Origin: Adiantum capillus-veneris
Taxonomy: Eukaryota > Streptophyta > Polypodiopsida > Polypodiales > Pteridaceae
Direction: 5' to 3'
DNA length: 64,000 nt
Assembly (NCBI GenBank): GCA_014529385.2
Contig: CM043964.1
Location: 100,997 to 164,996 of the forward strand
Every line of letters starts with the position of its first letter. Position 1 is the first letter of the stretch. The position numbers and the translations under genes are program-made. The notes beneath the pieces were generated by a model, which had not been told where the DNA came from, did not search any database, and was given only the letters and a program-made list of their open reading frames with translations. Positions 35,511 through 47,908 of the stretch are shown here, in pieces.

Positions 35511-36801
35511 ACTATGAATGAAGCATTAACCTTAGTGTGTGTACAAGGAATGGATGACTTCAAACACTCCCAACGCAAATAGTCATGTAGATTACCAAAC
35601 AACCACTCAAGGATTAGCCAAGATCACATCAAGCACTCTCACACACATATAAAAGATTTCTCTTAATTAACATAAGTAAGAGGAGGAGAGGTTACTAGCA
35701 TGAAACAATTTGCACTCTAGAATGTGCAAGAATAGAGTGAATGAATGAGCTTATGGGCTCATGGTGAGTGATACAAAGACTCAATGGGGCTGAGGGAGGC
35801 TTGAAATTACAAAGGGGAAGGCCTCTTTATATAGGAAAGAGAGTGATTAGGAGTGAGGTTAAGATCCAAGTGTAATTTGTACAAATGAAGCTTGATTAGG
35901 GACATTCAACCAATGAAGAAGCTCCTTCCAAATGATTTGTTGAACAATTAGCTCCATCATCACTTGTGTTGTCTTCACTCCTTCCTCCATAGCTTGAGTC
36001 CAAGAGCTTCCTTATTTTAAAATGTAAAGAATCTACATAAAATCAATACATATCTAGTAATAATAGAAAGGGGTTGAATGAGAACTTATGAATTACAACA
36101 AGATTAAGCATGACTTGAGAGGTGATTAGAAGAGGAATTTTGATGGGTTTCTGAGCTTGAGAGAGAGGAGGAAGGAGAGGAGGGTAAGAAGACTAATGGC
36201 TGATTTTTAGAGAAGGTCTCAATGTGGAAAAGGAAGGGTGTGTGTGTGTAAAGGTAGAGGGGGTGGTCTCCACCACAGTTGAAAAAACTGGCATCCGCCA
36301 TTTTGGCCATATCTCCTAGACCGTAGATGCAAAAATTATAAACAAAATATGGCCAGAATCTCCAGCTCATCACCTACAACTTTGATGAAGACAACATTTC
36401 TTGGATCGGAGTGGAAGTATTTTTTAAAATTTCAGCAAAAGCATGTGTCTGGTTCCTTCCTTTACCAAGTCTTCCACTTGGGTCCCATTTGTTTGAATCA
36501 TCATATGGCTCCAAAGCCATGATGATATGAGCCACTCATGACCCTTGAATCATGGGTGCATGGCTCCACAACCACACCATATCTTTTCGTCTCACATTTA
36601 CATATTTTCCCTTCCCTTTACCACTAGGTTCTCCCTCTACCTTTCACCTCCGGTGAACTAGTCAAGAAAAAATTCCTATCAAATCATTTTTTTTTATTTT
36701 TTCCAAGAGGTTGTTCTCACTCTTTCTTTTATTGTAAACCTCTAGAAGCAAGGAAAACCAACAAAATATGATAAACAAAAATTTGTGATAGGCTCGGATC
36801 A
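35332..36801 (-). repeat. Solo LTR H, inserted in element G leader
   Basis: TGACGAAGG...CTCGGATCA, 1470 bp, flanked by CTAG on both sides (35328-35331 and 36802-36805). Read on -, it carries a TATA box (TATATAAAG, about 35828) and the GGCACCACCTAGT block plus a GA microsatellite (35451-35508) at the same place as LTR1. No internal sequence accompanies it, so it is a solo LTR left by LTR-LTR recombination. Confidence 0.85.
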
Positions 36802-36929
36802 CTAGGAGAGATCCTTAGCTCCACAAAACCCATTATCCTATCCGTGTTGGACTACCATCACCTCCTTAATGTTTCAATTTTCATCTTGTTTAGATCTATC
36901 CACCCAACCTTGTCAGAAATCCGCTATAA

Positions 36930-37830
36930 GCCGCTAAGTCATTTGTATTTAAGAAAAAGAAAATTTTTGAAAACATGTGTTGCAATAGCAAACGTTTCCT
37001 TCCCGACCTTCATGTGTAAGGTGAAGAAGATGCTTCGGATTTTTTAGATAATCTTGAAATAGCATGTGTTCTCTCTAGAAGGGACTTTGCGTCTGCGTAT
37101 TTTTCCATTTTATGAATGGAAGCAAGATCAAGGTACAACACCTTGGTACAAGACACCAAGGAGAGGTGGGACCTGCTAAGAGAAGCATTTCTAAGGTGCT
37201 TTGGAGAAGGCACCACATTGGAGAAATTGTGGCAATTGTTGATGGAGTTGAAGCAAGAAAGTATGGCTGAATATGCAACATACAAATTGAATTTTGTGGA
37301 TCTATGGGGATGATGGGCTACATCGTTAAGGGAGGGCAAAGGGGCACCCAATTTCTTAAAGAAATATCATTTTGTGGCTGGTTTATGGCTAGAGACTTTA
37401 AAGAGAAGGTGAAGAGAAGGTTTCGTGCTACGTATGAGATAGCAATTGAAGTAGCCCACCTTAATGATAAGAAGCTGCATCTACATGCCAGGACTACCAA
37501 GGAAGAGGAACAGGGAAGGGCCCGACCACACCTAGCCGTACCTATAATAGCCGTCCATAGGAATTAGCCAAAGGAATTGGCTGAAGATCAACAAGACCTG
37601 CTCAACCGAATCACCAACCAATTAGAGAATCTTTCACTACATCTGGTGTAGTAAGTGCATGCACCTACCAGAAATCCAGAGCAAGGAAGAGGGAAACAAA
37701 GATAGAATCAGGATTACCATTGTTACAACTATGGAGAGGACGGCCATGGAATGTACTACTGTCCTCATCCAAGAAGGGAGAACTTCAATAGGGGAGTAAG
37801 GTAGAATCAGATCTCTCCACTAAGGGCAAG
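36930..37830 (+). pseudogene. gag: Element G gag, broken
   Basis: Coding-like segments in order: EEDASDFLDNLEIACVLSRR, then a TGA, then RWDLLREAFLRCFGEGTTLEKLW and MAEYATYKLNFVDLW. This aligns with element E gag (QKLWQDIV...YDLYKQEFLRLW). A frame change follows, and then a zinc knuckle near 37725 (CYNYGEDGHGMYYC) in which the second Cys is Tyr. Several stops make it nonfunctional. Confidence 0.78.
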
Positions 37831-37849
37831 ATCACCACAACCTAGGCAA

Positions 37850-40009
37850 GCAAAGATGATTCCACCGGTCCATATCCTTCGACTGCCCGTACAACCACCA
37901 CCACCACCGCAGCCTCTCATTCCACCGCTACCTCCTTCACCTGCTGGAAATCAAGCAATAAGTGTCATCAGTCTTGAAGCTAAGGTAAAATCAAATGTAG
38001 AAGAGCGTGTCAAAGAGAAGGAAAAAGGAAAAGAATAAGCAAAATAAGCGGATGCCATGGGAGTGAAGCGTGCTAGGCACAAAGAGGCCTCTCAAAGGGA
38101 CGAAAAGATGAAAGGAAATGGAGAGTCCAGCAAGCATGTGTCTAAGACTCGACAAAAGATCGACATCATGGGTTTTTCACTGGGTGAGTATGTTAAACCA
38201 TATGACTTAATTCAAGATGTTTTGATGAAAGGTCCGAAAATAACTTGGCCCCAATTACTCCATCTCGCACCAAGGATGAGGAGACAATGGACGAAGATGG
38301 TAAGTACTAGAAAGTCAAGTCCAAGGATAGTTGGGGCTATCTCTGGGAGGAATCTAGACAACATCCTACCTATCATGGATGCCCACATCAAGGGGCAGTG
38401 CATCTCAAACATCTACATAGATGGTGGCATATAAATATGCATCATGAGTGAAAAATGATGCACCATCTAGGCCTAGAGGTAAGTAGGCCGGTACCCTACC
38501 GAGCTAAAATGGCAAATAACGTCAAAGTGAAATGCGTAGGCATTGTGAATGCATTCGAGGGCATTCAACACAAAAGTGGAGGTAGAAATTTTTGTCATGC
38601 CACACAAAGGGGAGGACTACCCTATCATTCTCGGAAGACCATTTCTCATGGCTATGGCGACAAAGCAGAGCTGGAGTACCGGAGTAATCCAAATGAATGA
38701 TGCTAAGGGAAAGCCCATATTCTATGACATGAAGACTGGAAATCAACGTAACATGATCTTAGAGGCATCAAAAGATGAACTTACCGATGACTCTTTGACC
38801 ACCTCAGGAGAAGAGATGACAACAACTGAAGAGAGGGACAATAGCATCGAAGTGATGGGAGTCATCCTCGGAGATCCAAAGAGATTGACACAATCTGAAA
38901 CACCACCGGAGAACCAAGAGGGACCATCAACTATGCAAGCCTTGGTGGATGCAAGTAAGTTACAGCGGATGCTCTCTAGTGAGTTAGCTAGTGAAGAGAG
39001 AGAAGAATACATCTCTATGCTAGGTAACTTCACCACATTTTTCATTGATGGTGATGACAAGATCACATGCTTCATAGTGGTGCAGCATTGCATAAGACTC
39101 AAGGAAGGAAGTAAGCCTATAGTGCAAAAGCTCAAAAGGCTTGGGGTAGTTCAGCAAGAGGCATTGGTTAAAGAGGTAAGGAATTTGCTATAGGTACGCT
39201 TCATTTACCCCGTTGAAGACTCAAAGTGGGTCTCTCCAATGGTGTTCATGCCAAAGAACAACGATAAGTAGAGGGTTTGTTTAGACTACAAACATCTCAA
39301 TGCAGCAACAAAGAGGGATCATTTTCCCCTTCCATTCAAAGACAAGATTCTCAACGAGGTAGCAGGTCATGAGCGCTACACAGTATACGATGGCTACTCG
39401 GGCTACTTCTAGATTAGCATTGCAGAAGAAGACCAAAAAATGACAACCTTCATAACACCATAGGGATGTTTTTGTTACGGAGTGATGCATTTTGGCCCCA
39501 CCAACGCTCCGGCCACATTCCAACTCTATGTAACTTTTGTCTTCCAACCATACTTTGGTAAGTCAACACGGGTTTTCATACATGATTTTTGCATCTACAG
39601 CTCTTGATCCCTCCATTTGAGCAAATTCTTGATGGCTTGGCTAGTCTGCACACCTTGGGTGGCCAGCTTAACGTAGATAAGTGTCACATTGAGGAAAGCA
39701 AGGTCACTCTTCTCGGCCATGTAATTTCAAAGAGGAATTGAGGTTAACCCAAGCAAGGTTCAAGATTTAGTATCTTTGTCATCATCCACCACAACTAATA
39801 AATCGGTCTCTTTCCTTCATAAGGTAAGGTATTTGAGCAGGTTCATTCACTTGCTCTCTCAAGTGGTTCTCTCTTTACACCAAGTCACCCATAGAGATGT
39901 CTTCCTATGGAGTGAAGAAAATGAGCAACTGTTCAGCGAAGTGAAACAGATCTTGGCTTCACTTCCCACCATTGCACCTCCTAGATGAGACGAGCCATTT
40001 TATGTTAAC
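37850..40009 (+). pseudogene. pol: Element G protease, reverse transcriptase and RNase H start
   Basis: A Pro-rich linker (37880-37950) is followed by a Lys/Glu-rich stretch and MGFSLGEYVKPYDLIQD. The protease site IYIDGGI lies near 38420, and the YPIILGRPFLMAM segment near 38625. The reverse transcriptase begins near 39200 (FIYPVEDSKWVSPMVF, CLDYKHLN, GPTNAPATFQ). Its active site reads VFIHDFCIYS, so the first Asp of the usual FIDDFCIYS is His. RNase H begins (FLWSEENEQLFSEVKQIL) and is cut at FYVN by element A. At least six stops or frame changes occur. Confidence 0.82.
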
Positions 40010-41684
40010 TCTAATGAAATTGGACTATTTAATTTGAGAGTAGCGGAAATTAATGAGAATACTTTTGAGAAATGACTTTGTGAGCATAGCGGGTGAACAT
40101 AATTGAAGATAGCAACATAATCATAGCAATTAGTTAACTTGGCATGAACAATACTTTTGCAAGAGAGAGAATTTAGAGAACATGACAACAATTGAGGACC
40201 GGATATATGTGGAGCCGGTCCCCCCTCCAATAGGCATTTGTAAAGTTATGATTTCTCCCATTAAGAGAGACTTGTTACAATACAATCTTTGTGTTCCTTG
40301 TGACCTAGGTGATGCAATGAAGATGGAAAGCTTCATGCATCACAAACATAACATAAACTTGAAGAAAGCTTTAACTATCCCAAGCCTCAATCCCAAGACA
40401 TCAAACACCTTCGAAGGTGGAGAGAGCTAGCAGGGAATGAGGGTAGGGAAGAAGAAGAAGAAACATTTTGTAGGAGAAAGAATTAGTTCCTCATTTATCA
40501 TAACTCTTGTTGCTAGCATACATAATAGCATAGTAATGAAGAAGAAGGAGATGGCAAGCTTAAGCATTGAAGCATGGCTCTTGGTCTTGGATTTGCACTC
40601 CATATCCAAGAGTGTTGGTGTAGGCTCTCAACCTCTACTTTCTTGGAGAAGGAGAGGGAGCTCTTGCACTTTGCATAGCACACAATGAGAGTGTTTGTGA
40701 GTGTGTGTGGGTGAGTATACCCCCTAAGCAACCCCCTAGCTTTCTTGGGTCGACCCCCCGTTGTAGCTCAGCTTGAAGCTCATTGGACCCCTCGAGGCCT
40801 AGCCAATCACACGTAGGAGGCATTACAAGCAGCAAGGGTAGCCTTGAGACAAGTGTCCCCCTTTCCCCTTTGAGAGAGAGGGCTAGATAAATGCTAAATC
40901 AATTAAAAATCTCCTAAATTATTATTGGACCCCTTGGGTGGCCAACCAATAGGCTTCAGGCACACCATGAGGGCAACATGAGGAGGAACTTGACAAGTGT
41001 CCCTTTTGCTTTCTTTGTACCATGCATGCCTTGTGTGAGTGTGTGGCTGTTCTCTCTCATCCCCCCTCATGTAGGGCTCGCCCCTTCCTTGTAGGGATTG
41101 AATATTTGAATTTTTGACACCTCAACCCCTCATGCATAGGCCCAGTTCCCACCACAATCTTGGCTCATAAGCAGTTTATGCTTGGGGTGGGTTCTCACCT
41201 CAAGTGTAACCCTAGCATCTCAAGCATGTCAAGCACCTCAAGCATCTCAATAATTAAGCACCTCGAGCATCTCAAGCACCTCAATCATCAAGCACCTCAA
41301 GCACCTTAGTCATCAAGCATGACAAGTAGGACAACCACCTTATTCATCAAGCATGACAAGCACCTCAAGCACCTCGGCTAGGTCGGGTTCCCGCGCCTCA
41401 AGCTCAGCCCTAGATTACCTAACGTCAAAGGCCTTTTACACACATTATTGGAGGTCTTCAATGAAGAGAACCCTAAGGTCTTATGCTCCATTTGTTAGCC
41501 TTGCTCTTTGATAGACCATCTCTCATTTGGGCCCCTTTACCATTGGCCCCATGTTGAGATAGATCTATAAGCACATGTCTATATCTTAACACTTGTTTCC
41601 GTTTATTCTCCCACATTAAGTCATCAATTCAATATGAGAAAATCATTTGGGTTAGTTAGATTTTATATATTAGATTTTATGACA
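40010..41684 (-). repeat. Element A 3' LTR with purine tract
   Basis: Aligns with 62297-63935 along its whole length. The left tip TG is mutated (TCTAATGAAA against TGTAATTAAA), and the right tip is TATGACA. The sense purine tract CAAGAGAGAAGTAA lies at 41685-41698. A CAAGCACCT-type minisatellite is inside. Confidence 0.93.
41220..41400. repeat. Minisatellite of CAAGCACCT/CAAGCATCT units in element A LTR
   Basis: About 15 imperfect 8-10 bp units (CTCAAGCA, CTCAATCAT, CAAGCACCT). The partner LTR has the same array at about 63495-63640 with fewer units, so copy number has changed since insertion. Confidence 0.85.
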
Positions 41685-42043
41685 TTACTTCTCTCTTGAA
41701 ATCATAGTCGTCCTCGACTATGAGGTAGAAGAGATAAAGCCTTAGTCATTAGTCAATTTTACTTGGTGGGTAGAGGATCCCTTTTTACCCTATGACATCT
41801 TTCCAAGATGGATGACTAATCCATTTGGTGCTTCGGAGACATAGCTGCCGCAAGCATGTCTGCTCTTTAGTCCATTTCATTCTCCCAAAGTAGAGTGACA
41901 AATTCTACTTGGTGTTTGAGAGACATCATCATCACAAACATGATTCTAAGCATGCATACTCGTTAAATTTGTGCACAATTAAAAAGAGGACTAGTCTTAT
42001 AAGACAAAAACATGAGTCATTTAAAAGAAATTTGTACATTTTC

Positions 42044-42302
42044 TTACTCTAATGTAGCATTGTAAGCATTGACAAGGTTCATACTATCCTTAAGCTGTAT
42101 TCCTTGCATCCATCTAGCATCTTCAAAAGGATAATTTTTGAACTTAATAAGATACCGTCGGATAATCTTACCATGTCGTAGTACCTTGTCTTCATGCCGA
42201 AGAACAGCTTCAGGTTGTAGCACCTCTTCTTGGTCTTCAGCTTCGGGAGGGTCTTCAATAATTGGTTCAGTTTATGGCTCTCCTTTGTAGGGCTTAAGTA
42301 GG
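42044..42302 (-). pseudogene. pol: Element A chromodomain (3' end of pol)
   Basis: Read on - from the edge of element C: LKPYKGEP, then a stop, EDQEEVLQPEAVLRHEDKV, then YLIKFKNYPFEDARWMQG and the stop at 42044. This is the chromodomain and tail equivalent to 13395-13565 of element B. It joins in phase to the integrase end at 57372 (NAFHVS) once element C and one CTTAC are removed. The in-frame TAA after KGEP would truncate the chromodomain. Confidence 0.88.
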
Positions 42303-42307
42303 CTTAC

Positions 42308-42747
42308 TGTTATAGGGGTTATCTAAAAGCATTGCAATTACATTCTTCACCCACAACATCCATGAAACATGAAGAAAACCTCCATAACAATGTTCAAAAC
42401 GCTTTCATACTCATTCAAAATGTAAACAGAATTACAGGTAACACACAGGAAACATTCAGGGCATTAACCAACATCCTGCTTCATCTTCATCATCATTCCC
42501 GTGTTACAGAACAACATTTCGCCCCAACAATTAGGCATCCAAAAATGAGGGTAGTTACAAGCCAAAAGTTGCATCCCTTAAAACATGCCTTTTAAAGTTT
42601 CAGACATCAATCAGAACTCTGATTAGTCCATCAGTTCCTTGAATGCATCCTAATCACTACCTGACAGTTTATTGATTTCCCATTACATAAATATCCTTCT
42701 TTACTAACTTAACTAGGTAACTTGTGGTCAAGGTCCCCCCTTTTACA
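42308..42747 (-). repeat. Element C 3' LTR
   Basis: TGTTATAGGGG...CCCTTTTACA, 440 bp, nearly identical to 56934-57366 apart from scattered point changes and short indels. I see no convincing purine tract just inside it. Confidence 0.95.
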
Positions 42748-42937
42748 CCTGGCACACCCGGTGGCATCAAAAAGTTACTTTTTGAGGACCTGAACCCAGA
42801 GTTCCCTTGACTCTTTGCACTGCATCTTCATCCACTTTTCTTAGCAAGGTTTGCTAAGAACTCCTGGGTAGTCATCTCAGATTCCTTCACTATAATCTGC
42901 AACTTATTGTCAGCACACTCTGCAGTAGCACTTTCAT

Positions 42938-44882
42938 TTACTCCCTCCTCAGATACCTGATCCTCAAAGTGAAGTTTTGTTGGTTGAAAATCCTGCTTGA
43001 CTGGACTGCAGGCTCAGTCTCCTCTTCAGGGCTCTGAACACTTTCCTCAGCAACATCTTCAGCACTCTTCAGCTCCTCTGCACAGGTTTGCTCAATCCCT
43101 GCAAACAAAACATTCAAATTTTTATTGTCAGGGGTTGTCTCCATCTCCTCACAAGGCTCCTCCTTATCCTCTTGCACTTTGAAATCTTCAGTGCTCTGAT
43201 CAGCTTCCAACTGTTTCTTCAAAAACAGATTATATTTTTCTTGCAAATCAGTATACTGAGTCTGCAGTAGCATATACTCCTCTTTGTTTTCCTCTTCAGC
43301 AAACTCTTTATAGGGCTTAGAAGACACCTCCAACAATTTTTCCTTCATTTCAGCCCATATAGGTTCCAAATGCTTCTGCAGCTCCATCTTCATGGTGTCA
43401 ACATCTGTCCCTGACATAAAACAACCTTCAATTTCCAGCTCATCCTCTACACACTCCTTAATCTTATTTTCCACCTCTTTGCATGCTGAAACTTTGTCAA
43501 GTAAAAATTTGTTTTCTACTTCCAATGTCACATTCATAGTGGACAACACTTCAAGTTGTTGATGGAATATACTGTCCCATTCCATCATCCATTCTTTACA
43601 TATCCTTACACTGCTCTCCCTTCTATGAACCTATTCACTGTAGAAGTTCACTTGCTTGAGAGCACACTCCAAGTCAGACTCTGTGGATCTCAACTTTGCC
43701 TTGATTGCATCCACCTCCTGATCAGACACTGTTTTATTTTTCATCTCAAACTTCAAATATGCAACTTCTTGCTTCAAATTTTGATTATCACTAATCAAAA
43801 GATTAGAGTTAATTTTTTGCTGTCCAACATAATCTCCAATCAGATTCATAGATTCCAAGAATCTTGCATAAGGAATTTCCTCAAAATTACTCTCAGCAGT
43901 CTGAAACCCCTCTGACTGTTGTCCAACTGGTTCTTGATCTCCTCTTGAAGTCATTTCTGCAACTTGTCTCTTTCTGATCCTAAGCACCTTTTTCATTGAT
44001 TTGGAGCCTGATGGTGGCAAATCTGTTGGGTCAGGCTTCTTTAAATTTAGTGTATCCTTGCAAACTTCATGTGAATAACCTGCAGCCAGTAAGTCATCAT
44101 AAATTTTTTTGACCCTGTCTTGTGCATCATCCTCCTTAATGTCCTCCCTTTTCTTCTTTCTTGTTTCAGAACTTCCTACTGGGTGTCTGATGGTAGCCTG
44201 AACACTGGCAGTAGCCCCCTGAAGATGATATGACTGTACATCCCCCTATGACAAACTCCTTAGCATTGCATTATTTCTGACATAACTGAAAATAGCTGTG
44301 ATTAATGGACCAATCTTCGTGGACCTCTGAGTCTTTCTCTTATCTTTGCAAAAAACCTCCGAATGTAACCTGTCATACAACATATTTGCCCAACCAAAAT
44401 TTATGCCCTGCTCTGCCGCAGATATAATCGCATAGTTCTCCCTAGATACATATTTCACACTTGCCAAATTATCTATCCATAACCTGTTCCGATGCCTTGT
44501 CAACGTGATTTTCTTCCCCTTGCTGCAAACTAAACACTTTGGACAATAACTCCGCAGATAAATACACTCCATAGCCAACTAATCCATTGTTCTCCACAAG
44601 ATTGCTTACATGCATTCCAACTTCTGTCGTGTGCCTCCACCTACTCCAAGGCAACCTTGCATACTCCAGCAAATTGATTGATTGCAACCATTGTGCATGA
44701 AAGCCCTTCGAATGCAGAATGTCCACCTTAAAATCAATGAACTGATGCTCGATGGTAACGCGTTCTCCCTGCTGTCTACTAATCGATGACTGCATAAGAA
44801 CCTCCACATCCTCATCAGCGCAAACATCCGCACCAGTGGAACTTGTAGACTTATGAGACCGGTTGCTGGTACGTGTATGCAT
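42938..44882 (-). pseudogene. Element C extra ORF downstream of integrase, coiled-coil protein
   Basis: Starts at 44882 (MHTRTSNRSHKSTSSTG) with a probably folded N-terminal part (HQFIDFKVDILHSKGFHAQWL, LSAELLSKVFSL). One frameshift near 44500 leads to a single frame running to about 42940 with two TAG stops (near 44250 and 43633). The middle is Lys/Arg-rich (ETRKKKREDIKEDDAQDRVKK). The rest has long heptad-like coils (LLISDNQNLKQEVAYLKFEM, LEVENKFLLDKV) and an acidic tail. I see no signal peptide, transmembrane segment or fusion motif, so it is not obviously env-like. Total about 650 residues. Weak resemblance of the N-terminal part to plant-transposon proteins of the PF20167 type is possible but unproven. 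Function unknown. Confidence 0.72.
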
Positions 44883-45068
44883 TCTGGTAGCGTTAAAGAA
44901 AGATCTACTTCGAATGAAAGACTGCGTTTTGGTCGCCTATGGTCAAAATGCTGCACTTCTTTCCTTCACCTCTCCTCGCAAAGCACAAGTTAATGATGTT
45001 GCGTGTAAAGTTTTCTCACACGTCGAAGTAATCAAATCACCCCCATTTATATTAATCATGATAGAAGG

Positions 45069-47043
45069 TCAACAATCTATTGAAAAAATCCCAATTTGAC
45101 TCAATTGACCATCGCTTGGTCGATTTCCTTGAAATGGTGTGAGTCTAAATCCATTAAAAGGTTTGGGGATCAGAGCTCCGTTTGCATCCTGCAAAATATA
45201 AGTCAACCGCCCAATCACATGTGCAATCTGATAGGGCCCAACATATCTCAATTTAAGTTTGCCTGGTCGAAGACCCAAATTGCTATTATACACCATCACC
45301 GAATCCTTTTCTGTGAAAGTTTTGTATTTAATGTTCCTCTGCATCCACGCTTGACGACATCTTTGCACATCCTCTGCCATGTAAGCACTCAAAAGTCTAT
45401 CTTCATCCAACTTCAAAAGTGCCTCCAATCTGTTTGGCAAAGACTCTTCATATGACAACTTATGGTCAATAGCTATTCTCAAACTTTTCACAACAAACTC
45501 CATCGGGACAATAGCCTCCAATCCGTACACCAACCATAAAGGTGTCTGACATGTTGTCACTTTAAAAGCAGTATGATAGGCCCATAATGCAGAATCCAAT
45601 TTAGTATCCCAATCCGTCCTGTTCTCCTCAACAATCTTCTTCAAAATCTTGATCAGGGTTTTGTTGGTACTCTCCGCTTGTCCATTTGCTTGAGGATAGT
45701 AGACAGTAGACTTCTTATGGATAATGAGGTGCAATTCAGTCAATTGTTTGATTACTTTGTTGATAAAATGCTTTCCCTGATCAGAAACCAATTCAATCGG
45801 GCATCCAAACCTGGTCATAATATTCTTGTACAAAAACTTTGCCACACTCGCCACTGTATTATCCTTCAGAGCAACAGCTTCCACCCACTTTGTCGCATAA
45901 TCTGTAGCAACCAGAATATATTTGTTTTGTGTGAACTTAGCAGGAGGATTAATGGGTCCCATAAAATCTAAACCCCATTTTTGAAATGGTTCCAAATCCA
46001 ACACTGGTTGCAATGGCATCCGATCAGCCCCCAAAGGTCTTCCATCTCTTTGGCACACCGAACATTGCCTGCAATAACGATAACAATCCCTGAAGAAAGT
46101 CGGCCACCACAATCCAGCTTGCAAAACTTTTATAGCAGTCAATTCTGAAGAAAAATGTCCTCCAGCATTCCCCAAATGAGCTTCTGCAATAACTGCAGTT
46201 GTTTCATGATTTTGTACACATCTCCGAAGTATCTGATCAATCCCTTGTTTATACAACACTCCTGCAATAACTGTGAATGGTCTCCTTCTTAACACAAGTT
46301 TCTGCCTTCTTTCAGAACTCATCTCTTCTGGAAATAACCCTTCAGTTAAAAACTGTAGCATATTATCATACCAGTCCACTGTCAGGAAGCCAACAGTCGC
46401 CTGAAACAGTCCTGCATCTGAAAACTCATCAATTTCAGTCGGCAACTCTCCATTTTCAATTCTGCTCAGATAATCAGCAATGGCATGTTCTTTTCCCGGT
46501 GTATGCACCACACTGTAATCAAATTCTTGAAGTAAAAGAATCCATCTCGCAAGTCTACCCGACAACTACGGTTTCTTCACCAAGTAAATCAAAGCTTGAT
46601 GATCCACATGAAACATAACTTTGTTTGCAAGAAAATAATGGCGAAAATTTTTGAGAGCATAGACCATGCCCAAGCCTTCTCTTTCTATAACTGCATAATT
46701 CCGTTCCGCATCTGACAGCACCCTACTGGCATAATACACAGGTCTAAACCAACCTTTTTTGGATTCCTGCATCAATACTGCTCCAATAGCAATATGACTT
46801 GCATCCAAAAAAATATGAAAAGGCTTCTCCCAATCAAGAGATATCAAAATTGTAGCAACCACTAACATCTTCGTCAACAATTCAAAAGCTCTCTGTTGAT
46901 CAGGACCCCAACTGAATACTGCATCCTTCCTTGTTAATTGTGTAAGAGGAACACACAAATAAGCCAAATACCTAAGAAATCGGTTGTGCCACTTGACTTG
47001 CCCCAAGAATCTCATTAACTGCTTCAAATTTTTAGGAACTGGT
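45069..47043 (-). pseudogene. pol: Element C RNase H and integrase
   Basis: RNase H (46565-47027 and onward): FLDASHIAIGAVLMQ, RPVYYASRVLSDAERNYAVIEREGL. A stop sits at the edge of the two open frames near 46566 (VKKP*LSGRLARWILLLQEF). Integrase: zinc finger H-x-H...CRQCSVCQ, Asp in KWGLDFMGPI, Asp in ELVSDQGKHF, Glu in YYPQANGQAESTN. The C-terminal GPY-type region (LKLRYVGPYQIAHVIG) ends at 45069 with no chromodomain. The 498-codon integrase frame is uninterrupted and its catalytic triad is intact. At the right it runs into element D at PVPKNLKQL. Confidence 0.92.
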
Positions 47044-47835
47044 TGTTAAGTATGGAGCCTGATTTACCCTTGTAATTTTTTGTGGTAAAAGCGCACATTT
47101 GTAAGGCCCCCATTATGAGGAGAAGCCATCGTGCGTGAAGGAAAATCACTCACCGGAAACCAAAATTTTCACGGACAAGAATCAGGGGCAACTTTAGAGG
47201 CCTCGGGGACTTTTTTTTCTGCCGGAATATTCCTTTTCGCCGAAATATTATGGCCGGACGGCGGCCGGAAAGTGGTCGGAAAACAACCGGTCGGTTGGCC
47301 GGTGGCCGGTAGTCAATGGCCGATGGCCGGTGGTCGGAAGTCAATGGCCGGCGGCCGGTGGTCGGAAGTCAATGGACGGTGGCCAAATTCAAAAGCGGAC
47401 TTGTCTTCTCAAGGGCGGCCACACATGGGCGGATTGGAGGGTCCGATTTGGACTTATTCGCACAAGGGCGGCTACACATGGCTGTCTCTCATAAGAGAGG
47501 GCAGCCCTTTTGGCCTATAAAAGGAGGCCATTTCTACACACATTTCATAGTGTGAAGTTGATGCAACAAGGTGAGTGTGAGGTGGTGAGAGTGAAGCAAG
47601 GCGGGAGCTCCATTAAGGGTATAATCCCTTTGTAAACTACTTCTTGATTTGAAGTACTAAAGCCATTGAGTGGCTGCTTTCCCGTGGACGTAGCCCACAT
47701 TGGGTGAACCACGTATATCGTGTGTACTCTCTCTCTCTCTCTCTCTCTACTCTATAATCTCGTGTATATAAATCTGTCTCTCTCCATTAAGTAATCTACT
47801 CAATTATCTATTTAGCTACGTCTTATTTCCTAAGA
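47044..47835 (+). repeat. Element D 5' LTR
   Basis: TGTTAAGTATGGAGCC...TTCCTAAGA. It contains a GC-rich minisatellite of GGCCGGTGGTCGGAAGTCAAT-type units (about 47255-47390). The TATA box CCTATAAAAGG (47513-47523) is the likely start signal of the retroelement transcript. A CT run lies near 47730. Confidence 0.95.
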
Positions 47836-47837
47836 AC

Positions 47838-47849
47838 TGGTATCAGAGC
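47838..47849 (+). other. Primer-binding site of element D
   Basis: TGGTATCAGAGC, complementary to the 3' end of plant initiator-Met tRNA, two bases past the LTR. Confidence 0.92.
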
Positions 47850-47908
47850 AAGGTTTGCTCGTAGCTAAATTATCTCAAGGAAAGGATTCCTTGAATTGAG
47901 TGGGAGTT

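Noticed and set aside
43088-43270. Hydrophobic frames on + across element C 3' ORF as an env transmembrane protein
   Set aside because: They are antisense to the coiled-coil ORF and short; the sense frame explains the coding signal.
44606-44956. 116-codon frame overlapping the extra ORF of element C
   Set aside because: It is an out-of-frame shadow of the 44882-44469 segment.
47150-47520. Open frames of 64-129 codons in the copia LTRs (also 51939-52363)
   Set aside because: Both LTRs carry the same GC-rich minisatellite; the frames follow repeat periodicity and contain the promoter.
47838-47849. tRNA-like sequence beside the LTRs
   Set aside because: Only the 12-base primer-binding complement is present; no tRNA gene structure.
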